Positions 26,193 through 34,707 are shown, numbered from the stretch's first letter. The stretch is 64,000 bases of DNA from Prevotella sp. tf2-5 (GCF_900115435.1 NZ_FOWK01000012.1:1-64000); one strand, 5' to 3'. The notes: a model not told the origin generated them from the letters alone. Program-made: numbers and translations.

Positions 26193-26786
26193 CTAACTAG
26201 CCCAATCAGTCCAGTAGCTATCACCGTCGCCATCATCGTAAAGTTCAAGGTATTCTTCATCGGTCATTTCTGTGTGCATACATTCGTCACTACAGTAATA
26301 CGAAACACCATTCTCAATACAATAGCCTTCAGTCATAGCCCTGCCACATACGCTACAGCACCTGACATGATCCAAACACAATTCATCTACAAGCTCTCCT
26401 ACCTCAGAGTGCTTGATGACAAAATCGGTCATCATCTGCCTTATGTCATCGTCTGCCTTTTCAGATTTCTTCTTTTCAAGCAGTCGATTATAGTAGTCCT
26501 CCAGATCGTCGGATTTGAGGACATCGTTTCTCAGGACTTCAAGGGCATATTCTTCATCTGTAGATTCAAACCCAATCTTCCTGACTTTCATTTCGTCGCC
26601 AAAGGTCATATAGGAACAGTTCAATAAGTGAAACTGGTAATGATCCTCCAACGTACTGAGGAATACAGCGAAATCGTCATATTGCTTCATATCCTGCAAT
26701 TCCTCTTGTGTGAATTTAATCACTAAGACCTCTCCTTTCTCAGCGTTGAGGAGGGTCACAGACTTAATTACTTCACTCATGGTCAT
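26193..26786 (-). CDS. Zinc-finger-like hypothetical protein
   Basis: A 197-residue acidic protein of unknown family. Near the C terminus CCSVCG and YYCSDEC (about residues 143-168) look like a treble-clef or zinc-ribbon site. The rest is helical and acidic. The start may be the second ATG (26780). The upstream 34-residue ORF ends inside the start region, so coupling is likely. Confidence 0.6.
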   Translation of the reverse strand: MTMSEVIKSVTLLNAEKGEVLVIKFTQEELQDMKQYDDFAVFLSTLEDHYQFHLLNCSYMTFGDEMKVRKIGFESTDEEYALEVLRNDVLKSDDLEDYYNRLLEKKKSEKADDDIRQMMTDFVIKHSEVGELVDELCLDHVRCCSVCGRAMTEGYCIENGVSYYCSDECMHTEMTDEEYLELYDDGDGDSYWTDWAS

Positions 26787-26877
26787 TCTTTTTGTTAAGT
26801 GGCCAAGGGTCGGTAAACAGAATGTATGCTACAATCGTTATCGCAACCCTTAATAAAATTCTTGTTGATTTTTTCAT
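26773..26877 (-). CDS. Small single-pass membrane peptide (34 residues)
   Basis: MKKSTRILLRVAITIVAYIL followed by a short polar tail: a basic N terminus and one hydrophobic helix. The stop overlaps the start of the 197-residue gene. It resembles the 61-residue protein at 34805-34990 in its general layout. Only size, hydrophobicity and overlap support it. Confidence 0.45.
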   Translation of the reverse strand: MKKSTRILLRVAITIVAYILFTDPWPLNKKNDHE

Positions 26878-26890
26878 TTTGCTTATAATT

Positions 26891-27469
26891 TTAAGATTCA
26901 CAAATTTGGAACTCATGGAACGAATAGAATATATCTTCGTCCTCATGTTCTTCTTCGTAGTCATTCAATGCTTCTTCAATGGCTTCAACTGTTGCCTTAA
27001 CCTCATGTCCGACAATTCCAGAGACGCTTTCCGCAGCTTCTTCGATTGTCTCGTAGTATAGCGGTTCGTCGTAGTTGTCGAGCAAATAGCGGTCAGGGAA
27101 ATAGTCGCCATTGGTATCATTCGTATAGTACACCTCGTTTCCTGGTTCCTCCTCACGGTAGTAAACCTTGATAGATGGAAACTTCTTTTCAATGCACTCC
27201 CTAAAGCCCTCCTGCTCACACCAAGCAGTATTTTGGCAGATAGTCAGTACATTGCCGTCCAGTTCGTAATAGTATATTGACCCTCTACATCTTAACTTCT
27301 CCCAATCTTCACCGAGAGCGTCGATAATGTTTCCGAGCCACAGAGTACCAAAGCCGTTTTTGATGCGAGACGTTTTTCTCTTATCATTTGCCTTGATGGT
27401 TTTGTAGAGCGACCTTACTTCCTTCAGATCGCCCACACATTTGTAAGTCGTATCACAGCAATTTGCCAT
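26891..27469 (-). CDS. YubB/DUF1281-like ferredoxin-fold protein (tentative)
   Basis: A 192-residue protein beginning MANCCDTTYKCVGD. The pattern of an N-terminal strand, KKTSRIKN..FGTLWLGNII and a C-terminal acidic helix recalls plasmid and phage proteins with a YubB ferredoxin-like domain, but I am not sure. The in-frame ATG at 27496 overlaps the stop of the preceding 52-residue ORF and may be the true start. It belongs to the run of small accessory genes. Confidence 0.5.
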   Translation of the reverse strand: MANCCDTTYKCVGDLKEVRSLYKTIKANDKRKTSRIKNGFGTLWLGNIIDALGEDWEKLRCRGSIYYYELDGNVLTICQNTAWCEQEGFRECIEKKFPSIKVYYREEEPGNEVYYTNDTNGDYFPDRYLLDNYDEPLYYETIEEAAESVSGIVGHEVKATVEAIEEALNDYEEEHEDEDIFYSFHEFQICES

Positions 27470-27488
27470 ATCATTCAATTTTTGAGAT

Positions 27489-27647
27489 TTAATCATCTGA
27501 AATCTTCTCACTTCTCACAAGGTGTATCTTCTCTGCCATCGGATTCTGTCGCTTAACTTTTCCGTAGGCAGACTGTTGATTTCTTGCGTTCACGTTCACC
27601 CTGACACGGACACCTTGCACCGTTATGGAATAATGGTATCGTATCAT
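27489..27647 (-). CDS. 52-residue basic hypothetical protein
   Basis: A short ORF, MIRYHYSITVQGVRVRVNVN then a Lys/Arg-rich tail. Its ATG overlaps the TGA of the upstream 97-residue gene (ATGA), and its stop overlaps an ATG of the next gene. The double overlap supports real translation. The N-terminal half is a likely beta hairpin. Unknown function. Confidence 0.55.
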   Translation of the reverse strand: MIRYHYSITVQGVRVRVNVNARNQQSAYGKVKRQNPMAEKIHLVRSEKISDD

Positions 27648-27937
27648 GCTATCGGGGTAAAATAAGTGAGGTGATTAAAATTCGTTGAGTAGGGCGAAGT
27701 GGTTATCATCTTGAAGCCGTTGCCAAACTTACCTCTGTATTTTTCCACTCGCCAATGCTTTCTACCAGATAGCCCCTTTCCAACACTAGTATGGTGCGGA
27801 AGGAAACCATGACTGATAAGCTGCACTATCTTAGCACGTTGTTCTCCACTGTATATGAAAGCGCGTGCTACAGGGTTAGGATTGAGCGTTATAATGGTTG
27901 CTCGATCCTGATTACTGATATTCTCTTTTGTTTTCAT
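27644..27937 (-). CDS. Hypothetical protein (97 residues)
   Basis: Unrecognised basic protein (IYSGEQRAKIVQLISHGFLPHH, then a Gly/Lys-rich tail). It overlaps the upstream serine recombinase by 26 bases and the downstream 52-residue ORF by ATGA, so it is part of one transcript. Confidence 0.5.
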   Translation of the reverse strand: MKTKENISNQDRATIITLNPNPVARAFIYSGEQRAKIVQLISHGFLPHHTSVGKGLSGRKHWRVEKYRGKFGNGFKMITTSPYSTNFNHLTYFTPIA

Positions 27938-28571
27938 TGTCTATAAATTTTTTCTTGATACGTTGAACTGTGCTAATGCCGACACCGCAACTGGTGGCGA
28001 TCATCCGAATGGGATAGCCTTTTCTTAGCTGCTTGATGACGGCTGCATATTCTTCTTGAAATTTCTCATCGGACTTCTTGTAGCCTTCCTTTCGGCCAAC
28101 CTTACCGCCTTTGGCTATGAACTGTGCTTTACCTGAGTTGAGCCTGAATTTGATGTTTTCACGCTCCATTTCGGCACACGTTCCCAGCACGGCAATAAAG
28201 ATGGTCAGAAAGGGATGCTCTTTTCCGTCCGCATTGAAAATTGATAGTTGCTCTTTCTGGAAATACACGTTGAGGTGGTTTTCCTTGCAGAGCTTCACGT
28301 TAGAGAGTACATCATCAACATTCCTTCCCAGACGTGATAATTCTGAGAGAAGTAGAACGCTGACATGATTTGAGATACAGTATTGCAGGCACTCTGTTAG
28401 AATTGGTCTTTCCTGAGTTTTCTTTGCGCCTGAAATATGTTCTTCGTAGGTTTTCACGACTTTGAGAGATTTTTCTTTCGCTAAGATTTCCAAATCTCTT
28501 ATTTGTCGGCTTGTGTCCTGCCTGTCACCGACTGAGGACACTCTCGCATAAATCACTGCTGTTTCATTCAT
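27912..28571 (-). CDS. Small serine recombinase (resolvase/invertase family)
   Basis: A 219-residue protein with the catalytic Ser in YARVSS (S12 or S13), the LLLSELSRLGRN motif and CAEMERENIKFRLNSGKA, followed by a C-terminal HTH (IRMIATSCGVGISTVQRI). Such proteins resolve multimers or invert short segments. Three TTGAACAC repeats lie just upstream and could be its binding site. It is distinct from the large integrase near attL. Confidence 0.88.
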   Translation of the reverse strand: MNETAVIYARVSSVGDRQDTSRQIRDLEILAKEKSLKVVKTYEEHISGAKKTQERPILTECLQYCISNHVSVLLLSELSRLGRNVDDVLSNVKLCKENHLNVYFQKEQLSIFNADGKEHPFLTIFIAVLGTCAEMERENIKFRLNSGKAQFIAKGGKVGRKEGYKKSDEKFQEEYAAVIKQLRKGYPIRMIATSCGVGISTVQRIKKKFIDNENKREYQ

Positions 28572-28588
28572 TTAATTCTTTGTTTTAA

Positions 28589-28656
28589 TTGAACACTAAA
28601 AGATGTGCTCAGAATGGGTCATGTGCTATTATTTGAACACAAAACGGATTGAACAC
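28589..28656. repeat. Three TTGAACAC direct repeats upstream of the small serine recombinase
   Basis: TTGAACAC at 28589, 28633 and 28649 (spacings 44 and 16). They lie in the 172-base gap before the recombinase and may be an operator or part of a res-like site. Confidence 0.4.
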
Positions 28657-28743
28657 ATTTTCTTCGTTGGATATACGGAAAATGGAGAATATGCGAGATT
28701 TTCATTTCTCACATACTCCCCACCTCCGTCAAAAGTAGGATTA

Positions 28744-29100
28744 TCACACGGCTATTCTTTCTGGTCTGATGCCGGTTATTGAGCAAACCGATTTTTCAGA
28801 TATTGAGCCGTGCTTCACAGCGTCATCTATTGTAGGAACGAGCCTGCCTAATATCAGTCGCTCACACACAATTTGATTTTTCTGTTTGTCGTCAGGTATG
28901 ATTGTCACTTTGAACAAATCCACCTGCATCATGTACTGGATATGTACCCATGCAGCTTTGACGTGAAAGGCCGTGCCGTTCTCTATCGTCTTTATGCTGC
29001 TAAAGTCCAATCCCCACGAAAACGGCTGAAAGGAACGTTGCAGAGCATTGTTCCAAATGTGCTTTGCCGCTTTCTCGTTGGTCATTTCTTTTTCTGCCAT
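28744..29100 (-). CDS. Hypothetical protein (118 residues)
   Basis: No family recognised. The sequence has alternating strand-like segments (TAFHVKAAWVHIQYMMQVDLFKVTII). It follows the next small gene by 3 bases in the leftward run. Confidence 0.5.
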   Translation of the reverse strand: MAEKEMTNEKAAKHIWNNALQRSFQPFSWGLDFSSIKTIENGTAFHVKAAWVHIQYMMQVDLFKVTIIPDDKQKNQIVCERLILGRLVPTIDDAVKHGSISEKSVCSITGIRPERIAV

Positions 29101-29103
29101 AGT

Positions 29104-29448
29104 CTAAAAGAAACTTAGGTGAAGGTAGTCAATATCAGGATCACCATTGTTAAGATAGTATTCCATCATTTCGATTACCTCGTCAGTTGTACTTGCCAAA
29201 TCATCTACAGCCCCTTTGATTTCGTCTCTTTCATCTTCATCTTCGAGGTCATACAGATGCTTTAGCTTATCAATCGCTTTTTGCCATTCATCTTTCTGGA
29301 CTTCAAAATCGCTATCGTACTCGTCGCCTGTGTATTCCACTTTGAGAGCCGAAAGCAAATTATGAAATTCCTCACTTTTATGTGAGAAGGCATCGCCAAG
29401 GGCATACTCTACTTTGTACACTCTGGCTACATGAAGTCTATATCCCAT
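29104..29448 (-). CDS. Acidic hypothetical protein (114 residues)
   Basis: Very acidic, with helices rich in Glu/Asp (LYDLEDEDERDEI). It overlaps the upstream 65-residue gene by 11 bases. Strongly acidic small proteins in phage-like early regions are sometimes DNA mimics, but nothing here proves that. Confidence 0.5.
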   Translation of the reverse strand: MGYRLHVARVYKVEYALGDAFSHKSEEFHNLLSALKVEYTGDEYDSDFEVQKDEWQKAIDKLKHLYDLEDEDERDEIKGAVDDLASTTDEVIEMMEYYLNNGDPDIDYLHLSFF

Positions 29449-29635
29449 TTTCTAATTGATTTTGAATTTTGGATTTTACTTCTTTGTTCTCGCAATGATA
29501 GACAATTATACAATCGTCATCTTCTTGCCAGTCCACCTTGTCAACTGTTCCACCATTTTCAATGATAATTGATTTGTAGTGGTCGATGTCGCCTTGGTGT
29601 TCCACTTCACAGGTAATGAATATTCCTCGTACCAT
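29438..29635 (-). CDS. Small hypothetical protein (65 residues)
   Basis: Looks like a compact beta-alpha-beta fold (IFITCEVEHQGDIDHYKSIIIENGG). Unknown function. It lies 4 bases after the 81-residue gene in the same tight run. Confidence 0.5.
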   Translation of the reverse strand: MVRGIFITCEVEHQGDIDHYKSIIIENGGTVDKVDWQEDDDCIIVYHCENKEVKSKIQNQLENGI

Positions 29636-29639
29636 TGTT

Positions 29640-29885
29640 CTACGGTATATAGGTGTTATTCACAACTGTCTTATAGTGCCTGTACCCATTAGCATCAGCT
29701 TCGGGGATTCGCACCTTTCGCCATACCAAGCCCCACCAAGCATCATCTTTCGGGTTGGGCTTGTCGTTCATAAGCATATCAACTGTTGCCTTATGCAAAG
29801 GAAAACAATATGTCAATGCTCGCCGTTTGCTACCCTCACTGAGACTATCCCAGTATTTGAGGGTCATCTTTTTTGTTTTCGCCAT
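29640..29885 (-). CDS. Small hypothetical protein (81 residues)
   Basis: Basic, Trp-rich (YWDSLSEGSKRRALTYCF, DDAWWGLVWRKVRIP). Three bases separate it from the upstream gene. Unknown function. Confidence 0.5.
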   Translation of the reverse strand: MAKTKKMTLKYWDSLSEGSKRRALTYCFPLHKATVDMLMNDKPNPKDDAWWGLVWRKVRIPEADANGYRHYKTVVNNTYIP

Positions 29886-29888
29886 TTC

Positions 29889-30107
29889 TTATTTGGTTAT
29901 TACTTGTTTAACTTGATCGAAGTAGCACCAGTGATGATTGTCAAATGTGATAGTACCATTGTTATGTTGGTCTATGTCACAACTGCTTACACTGTTGCCG
30001 TACTTCTCACCTATCCTGCAAATCTCGATATTAACCACGATTGCAGTTTTCTGAGAGCCGTTATAAGGTACATAAAGCACCTCGTCACCTATCTTCACCT
30101 GTTTCAT
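29889..30107 (-). CDS. Small hypothetical protein (72 residues)
   Basis: MKQVKIGDEVLYVPYNGSQK and following strands look like a small SH3-like barrel. Its start overlaps the stop of the upstream gene by 4 bases. Unknown function. Confidence 0.5.
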   Translation of the reverse strand: MKQVKIGDEVLYVPYNGSQKTAIVVNIEICRIGEKYGNSVSSCDIDQHNNGTITFDNHHWCYFDQVKQVITK

Positions 30108-30583
30108 GCCGCTTGCTGTGTTAGTTTTGCAGCATATTTGGTAAAGACATATTCAAGTAGGATAGACTTCATAACGCTTGCCTTATCGGAAGGGTTATAC
30201 ATGAAATAGTAGGTTCTACCATTACCATATCTGTCTAAACGTCGGACTTCACCACGATAATTCCCATTTCTGAAAAATTCGTCGTATTCCTCACTGGTAG
30301 AGGTATCTGTGTTTTCATATTGCAGATATACCTCCAGATGCAGTTTTCCTTTGATAAGTTGTACCTCATCAATGGAGGAGTTCCAAGCGTTCCCTGCTCG
30401 TCGTTCCTGACTAATACGGAGCCGCTTGTCTCTGGTTTTCCAAATCCTACGGCCTGCGTCCTTAACGATACGCTTAACCGTTTCTTCACGGATGGATAAC
30501 AGTTCACCCTCTGTAAGAGCATTGATAGTATCAATTTTCTTTTGGGGCTGAGTTCTTGAAAAGATAAATTCGTTGATGTTCAT
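30104..30583 (-). CDS. Hypothetical protein (159 residues)
   Basis: Helical N terminus rich in Lys/Arg, then a beta-rich part (LHLEVYLQYENTD, GRTYYFMYNP). No family recognised. It is coupled to the 72-residue gene. Confidence 0.5.
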   Translation of the reverse strand: MNINEFIFSRTQPQKKIDTINALTEGELLSIREETVKRIVKDAGRRIWKTRDKRLRISQERRAGNAWNSSIDEVQLIKGKLHLEVYLQYENTDTSTSEEYDEFFRNGNYRGEVRRLDRYGNGRTYYFMYNPSDKASVMKSILLEYVFTKYAAKLTQQAA

Positions 30584-30590
30584 TTTCTTG

Positions 30591-30767
30591 TTATTTATTT
30601 GGTTCTACATTACATTCATCATACAGGCGGTAGGCTTCTTCCATCCCGCAACCTAATTTTGCGTTTATGACAGCCATTGCCGTGTATTTCATCTTATAAG
30701 TGCTTTTGATACGCCTGATATGTTCTTTGGCAGTCGCATCAAGTCGCTTTGAGTTCTCTACAGCCAT
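30591..30767 (-). CDS. 58-residue helical hypothetical protein
   Basis: MAVENSKRLDATAKEHIRRI is followed by a second helix ending EEAYRLYDECNVEPNK. It overlaps the end of the upstream gene by 10 bases and ends 8 bases before the next, filling an otherwise empty gap. Good coding character but unknown function. Confidence 0.55.
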   Translation of the reverse strand: MAVENSKRLDATAKEHIRRIKSTYKMKYTAMAVINAKLGCGMEEAYRLYDECNVEPNK

Positions 30768-31150
30768 GCTTCTTCTAATACAGTTTCTTCCAGCTCCTCA
30801 TACTTGCGAAGTTCGCCGTTCTGCAAGCGTGAGTACCATTCTTTGTTAACTAAATAGCTTCCGCAATCCAGACCATCGCCCATGATGAAGGTGCAATAGT
30901 CTGTGTAGTTCTCGTAGGATGCCAGGTCTTGCGATTCTGGCCAAGATACCACAACAAAACTGTCCTGATCCTCGTCGTTGTTGACTAATCGGACATCGTT
31001 TATTTTGTGGCAGTCGTTTTCGTTCTTGATTAAGCAGTCGGGTATTATGTTGTTTGTCGCCCAACGCTCTGTATCGTCTTGCAGTTCATCCCAAGGGGCT
31101 TGCACTACAATGTCGATAGTCTTTCTGATGTGATAATTTCTTGTTTGCAT
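30758..31150 (-). CDS. Acidic hypothetical protein (130 residues)
   Basis: Unrecognised, acidic, with a central strand pair (DSFVVVSWPESQD) and Cys in FIMGDGLDCGSYLV. Part of the small-gene run, 6 bases after the 77-residue gene. Confidence 0.5.
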   Translation of the reverse strand: MQTRNYHIRKTIDIVVQAPWDELQDDTERWATNNIIPDCLIKNENDCHKINDVRLVNNDEDQDSFVVVSWPESQDLASYENYTDYCTFIMGDGLDCGSYLVNKEWYSRLQNGELRKYEELEETVLEEAWL

Positions 31151-31156
31151 AATTGT

Positions 31157-31390
31157 TTATTTTCTGATAAAGTATTCTATGCCGGAATGGATAAGTATGT
31201 AGTATTGCTTATTCCTACAACACTGTCCTTCCCAGGGATTATAGAAGTTCAGGCAAAGTGCCTCGTACAACTGAGGCAAATGCTTCTTAATCTTGTTTAC
31301 CAGCCATTTGTAATTGATTGGCTTCGTATGCTTCATCTTCTGCTCCCATTCAGCAAGCGTGATCTGGCAGCAAGTACACTCCAGTTCCAT
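31157..31390 (-). CDS. Cysteine-containing small hypothetical protein (77 residues)
   Basis: N-terminal CTCC and a later QCC, with a WxxK helix between. It may bind a metal. Two bases separate it from the upstream 96-residue gene. Confidence 0.45.
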   Translation of the reverse strand: MELECTCCQITLAEWEQKMKHTKPINYKWLVNKIKKHLPQLYEALCLNFYNPWEGQCCRNKQYYILIHSGIEYFIRK

Positions 31391-31392
31391 GC

Positions 31393-31683
31393 TTAGATAA
31401 AGGGCAAATAGATGTCATCGAGTATGCCACTTTCCACCATCTTCTTAGCGGCTTCGTGGCTTCCCTCATTTCTGAGGTCATATCCATAATCGTCACTTCC
31501 CATCACACGGATAGTAGCGACCATCGTTCTAGTCAGTTCCTGTTGCAACGTCCTATGCTGTAGGGCTACTGACATAGCAAACTTTTTAGGATTCCAGCCC
31601 ATCGTATTCATTGCATCAGTCAGGGCTTCTGCCGCTTTATATTCACGGCTTTCTTTCAGTTGTGCTAATTCTTGATAACTCAT
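31393..31683 (-). CDS. Hypothetical protein (96 residues)
   Basis: Helical, beginning MSYQELAQLKESREYKAAEA, with no recognised domain. First gene after the hairpin that separates it from the exonuclease gene. Confidence 0.5.
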   Translation of the reverse strand: MSYQELAQLKESREYKAAEALTDAMNTMGWNPKKFAMSVALQHRTLQQELTRTMVATIRVMGSDDYGYDLRNEGSHEAAKKMVESGILDDIYLPFI

Positions 31684-31711
31684 ATTTTCTTGTATTTAAT
31701 TGTAAGTGATT

Positions 31712-31753
31712 AAAAGAAAAGAGGGAAAACCGCAACTAGTACGATTCCCCCTC
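31712..31753 (-). terminator. Terminator or attenuator after the exonuclease gene
   Basis: On the minus strand a GAGGGGGAATCG/CGGTTTTCCCTC stem (31753-31742 and 31732-31721, with G-T pairs) is followed by TTTTCTTTT. It may reduce transcription into the downstream small genes. Confidence 0.6.
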
Positions 31754-31787
31754 CTCGGTAGGATAGTGATAGGCATTTTGTCTCTGC

Positions 31788-32720
31788 CTACACCGTTATC
31801 ATCAGACTGCCAGCCACCTGAGAAATTTTCTCATAAGGGCTAAAGTCCATATCGGGATGATCCGCCTTGAACAAAGAGCTATTGAATGATGCCCTTGTCG
31901 ATGGCAATTTTCGGGTCAGGCGCATTGTATTTGTCGCCCAAGTCCGAATGTCGAGTGATTCCATTTTGCTAAGGATATTGGCTTTGATGGTTGCCAGTCT
32001 TTCCTCAACGGATGTTTTTGTTTCCATCAACTCACGGATTTCTGCCTCCTGTGAGCTAATATCATCTGGAATTTCAAAGGGGTCTTTGAACTGTTCCCCT
32101 CTGAGGTCGGTTTCGAGGAGGTCTTTACAAATCTCACTCGGAATACGATCCACAAAAATGATGTCGTTAATATGGTCGAAAGTTCCATCCTTCTTCATTT
32201 TGTTTCTGAGGTGGATAATGAATAATCGACCAACTTTTGCCTTCTTGTTCTGTAGTTCAAACAGATAGGCATAGATGCTTAACTGCCATCGAGCTTTAGC
32301 CTGCTTCTCTGGTGTCATCACGCCGTAACTTTTTACATCGCATAAATCAAACGTGTCATCCGATTGGCGGTACACCTTATCAATCATGCTTGCATAGTTC
32401 TCACCATCAGAAATTAGATATTCTGACGCAGAGTGTTTTAAGCCATTATTTTTGCAGATTTCTATGTAATCTGCCAATTCTTGTGACCCTGTGTTTTCCC
32501 AAAGAGAATCGAAGGCTTCTAGTTCTTTATGCAACATTGTTCCATAAATTCGAGCTTCTTCAAGCACATCTTTCGGCACACTATCATAAGAGTACCCAAA
32601 TTGTCTGTCTAATAAACTTGTTATGCCAGACAGGAAACGTCCATTGAGCTGATAAGTATGGGCTTCTTCGTCAAATATGACGTTGCTCTCTTTCAACTCA
32701 ATTCTTTTTGTTGTTGCCAT
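31788..32720 (-). CDS. PD-(D/E)XK exonuclease, recombination type
   Basis: A 310-residue protein with the RecB/lambda-exonuclease-like core: GTMLHKELE (about residues 60-68), YASMIDKVYR, the catalytic DLCDVKSYG (about 126-134) and a QLSIYAYLF helix. Its stop-to-start distance to the annealing protein upstream is only 3 bases. Together they form an exonuclease/annealase pair like Red alpha/beta, used for homologous recombination or replication of phages and plasmids. A coiled coil at about 225-250 is an addition. Confidence 0.82.
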   Translation of the reverse strand: MATTKRIELKESNVIFDEEAHTYQLNGRFLSGITSLLDRQFGYSYDSVPKDVLEEARIYGTMLHKELEAFDSLWENTGSQELADYIEICKNNGLKHSASEYLISDGENYASMIDKVYRQSDDTFDLCDVKSYGVMTPEKQAKARWQLSIYAYLFELQNKKAKVGRLFIIHLRNKMKKDGTFDHINDIIFVDRIPSEICKDLLETDLRGEQFKDPFEIPDDISSQEAEIRELMETKTSVEERLATIKANILSKMESLDIRTWATNTMRLTRKLPSTRASFNSSLFKADHPDMDFSPYEKISQVAGSLMITV

Positions 32721-32723
32721 ATA

Positions 32724-33479
32724 TTACGCTGCTTGTTTAAGTTGAAGTTTACGCTCTGTAAAGAGCTTCTTAATCTCAGGATTACCTTCTACTTCTGGCT
32801 GGTGAAGTAGGTAGAGGTCAAGAAGGGCATCCGTATCGGCTACGCTGTTGATGGCGTTCTTGATAGGAGCAAAACGATCTACAGGCTGAGTTGGCTGCGG
32901 TGTTGGTGCAGGGATTGTCTTAGCCCGACGTACAGTAGTTTTCTTCTGGTCGGCTGCATTGTCGGCAGCGTTATCAGAATTTTCACAAGGAATGTCCTCG
33001 CCCTGGTATAATTTCAGACCAAGGCCGAAAAGTGCAAGATTCTTAGTAAGACAGCGTGCTATTCCACGATTTATGTCTGTCATGGTTGCGGCCTCACAAG
33101 TCTTATCGATATAGCGGCGATTCTGCTTGTCATACACTTGATAGGTGTAGGGTTCAAGTCTCATAGCCCGATTGCTGCTGTTCATAACAGGCAAAAACAT
33201 CGATTGCGTCTGATCGTCGGCAGTGACTTCTGTAAACACCATAATGCCGACATTCGGATCAACGAAATAAGGGAGCTTCGTGTCGGGGTTGCAGATGACA
33301 CGGAACGTTGCAGATGGATAAACCTCCTTAAAGGCTTTCCATGCGTTAGACCACGATAGATAAGATAAGTTGTCTTTCTTCTCTACCATTTCACCAAGCT
33401 TCATGTTGTAAAGAGCATCGAAGCACAGGGTTCTTTTCTCGTCGAGGGTAGCACCCTCTGGAATTTGAATTTTACACAT
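32724..33479 (-). CDS. DUF1071 (Sak-type) single-strand annealing protein
   Basis: A 251-residue protein. LSYLSWSNAWKAFKEVYPSA (about residues 34-53) and CEAATMTDINRGIARCLTKNLALFGLGL (key parts TMTDINRG and LALFGLGL) are typical of DUF1071, a Rad52/Erf-like annealing family. The Thr/Pro-rich C-terminal linker ends in a short helical domain. I start at the ATG at 33479 (MCKIQIPEG), because the longer ORF runs through the terminator hairpin upstream. Confidence 0.82.
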   Translation of the reverse strand: MCKIQIPEGATLDEKRTLCFDALYNMKLGEMVEKKDNLSYLSWSNAWKAFKEVYPSATFRVICNPDTKLPYFVDPNVGIMVFTEVTADDQTQSMFLPVMNSSNRAMRLEPYTYQVYDKQNRRYIDKTCEAATMTDINRGIARCLTKNLALFGLGLKLYQGEDIPCENSDNAADNAADQKKTTVRRAKTIPAPTPQPTQPVDRFAPIKNAINSVADTDALLDLYLLHQPEVEGNPEIKKLFTERKLQLKQAA

Positions 33480-33519
33480 AATTCTGAAAATTAAAATTGT
33501 TATTAAATTGGTTGTTTGC

Positions 33520-33570
33520 AAAAAAGAAGGAAAGCGAACTGCCACTTTTTTACAGTAGCAATTCGCCTCC
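33520..33570 (-). terminator. Terminator or attenuator after the DUF3871 gene
   Basis: On the minus strand GGAGGCGAATTGC (33570-33558) pairs with GCAGTTCGCTTTCC (33542-33529, G-T pairs included), followed by TTCTTTTTT. It precedes the annealing-protein gene. Confidence 0.6.
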
Positions 33571-33615
33571 TCAGCGAACATTTGAGGTTGTTGTACCTCG
33601 CTGTTCTATGTTCCT

Positions 33616-34671
33616 TTATGACAGGAACCAGCTATAGCCCTCGGTATCTTCACCATTAAGGGCTTTCTGGATTCCACAGGAGAAATCTACACAGGCATTA
33701 TTTCTGGAAACGAATCTGTCTATGTAAGCAGATTTCACCGATTCCGTTGCTAATTGCAGTAGATTCCAACAGGTGATGTCTTGACCCTCTTTCTTGCCGA
33801 AGTTGGGGTTGTTGACATATCCTTTAACCATAGCGTTCACGGCCTGGTCGCCGATGTCGAACGATGGTAATTGTTTCTGTTCTGCTGCGGGCAAGAACTG
33901 ATATAGTCTCAGTCTGCCAACAATCTTACAGAATTGTTCCTCTGTGAGTACCGTTGTCTGAAGGTTCTCCAAGAGGTGAAGGGCGTTTTCTTTGTTAGGC
34001 TCAAAACTGGAAAAGAGTTCAGAGGCTCTTTGGAAGATGTCTGCCTCACTCATACACTCTATAGTTCCACTGTTGCCGTCACAAGTCAACATTAGGTTTG
34101 AACAAACTCTTACCTGCCAGCCCACGAAAATCTTAAATTTCATCGGGCTTTTTTTGCCGTATAATTTGTCCTCATTATAAGCTCTAACTCCTCCGATACA
34201 CAGATGTACCGTTTGGTCATTGATGGAACGAGACAGTGCTGCAACGTGGCATACAAACGCCATACGCTGATAATAGACTGTTAATTCATTCTCGTTACAA
34301 TCGCTTGCTTTCTTATGCAGAGCTGACGGTACACGACCGTTAATCTGGTGTGATACCCTAATCTCTACAGGGGTTAGTTCCCCAAACACTTTTCTACCAG
34401 CCTCCACAACACTTTCAATGAAGCTCTGATGGCTTACGGTAAGTGTGTTGTCTGCGAAGGTCGGCACAATACATTTTTCAGAGAGTTCTTCCAAAGTGAT
34501 GCCTTGGGTGTTGCTCTCAATGAAATTCGGGTGGTTGTTCGGATCGATTTCTTCTTCCATAACCACAGCTTCCTCTACGTCATCAGCAGGGATGACAAGG
34601 GGGGATGACACAGTACCCTCAATGGGTTCAATGGTCATCTGTTCGTTTTGTTTTGTTGTTTTTTTAGTCAT
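33616..34671 (-). CDS. DUF3871 family protein
   Basis: A 351-residue protein of a family seen on Bacteroidales mobile elements. Recognised parts are NFIESNTQGITLEEL, the CIVPTFADN segment, TVSHQSFIESV and VRAYNEDKLYGKKSPMKFKIFVGWQV (key part NEDKLYGKKSPMKFKIFVG). It is followed by the exonuclease/annealase pair and probably acts with it; its biochemical role is unknown. Confidence 0.75.
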   Translation of the reverse strand: MTKKTTKQNEQMTIEPIEGTVSSPLVIPADDVEEAVVMEEEIDPNNHPNFIESNTQGITLEELSEKCIVPTFADNTLTVSHQSFIESVVEAGRKVFGELTPVEIRVSHQINGRVPSALHKKASDCNENELTVYYQRMAFVCHVAALSRSINDQTVHLCIGGVRAYNEDKLYGKKSPMKFKIFVGWQVRVCSNLMLTCDGNSGTIECMSEADIFQRASELFSSFEPNKENALHLLENLQTTVLTEEQFCKIVGRLRLYQFLPAAEQKQLPSFDIGDQAVNAMVKGYVNNPNFGKKEGQDITCWNLLQLATESVKSAYIDRFVSRNNACVDFSCGIQKALNGEDTEGYSWFLS

Positions 34672-34707
34672 AATTGTTTTATAGATTAAAATTGTTGTTT
34701 TTACTTA

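Noticed and set aside
29438..30583. Toxin-antitoxin pair among the small genes.
   Set aside because: No RelE, HicA, Fic, PIN or antitoxin-like motif is visible; the genes form a longer run.
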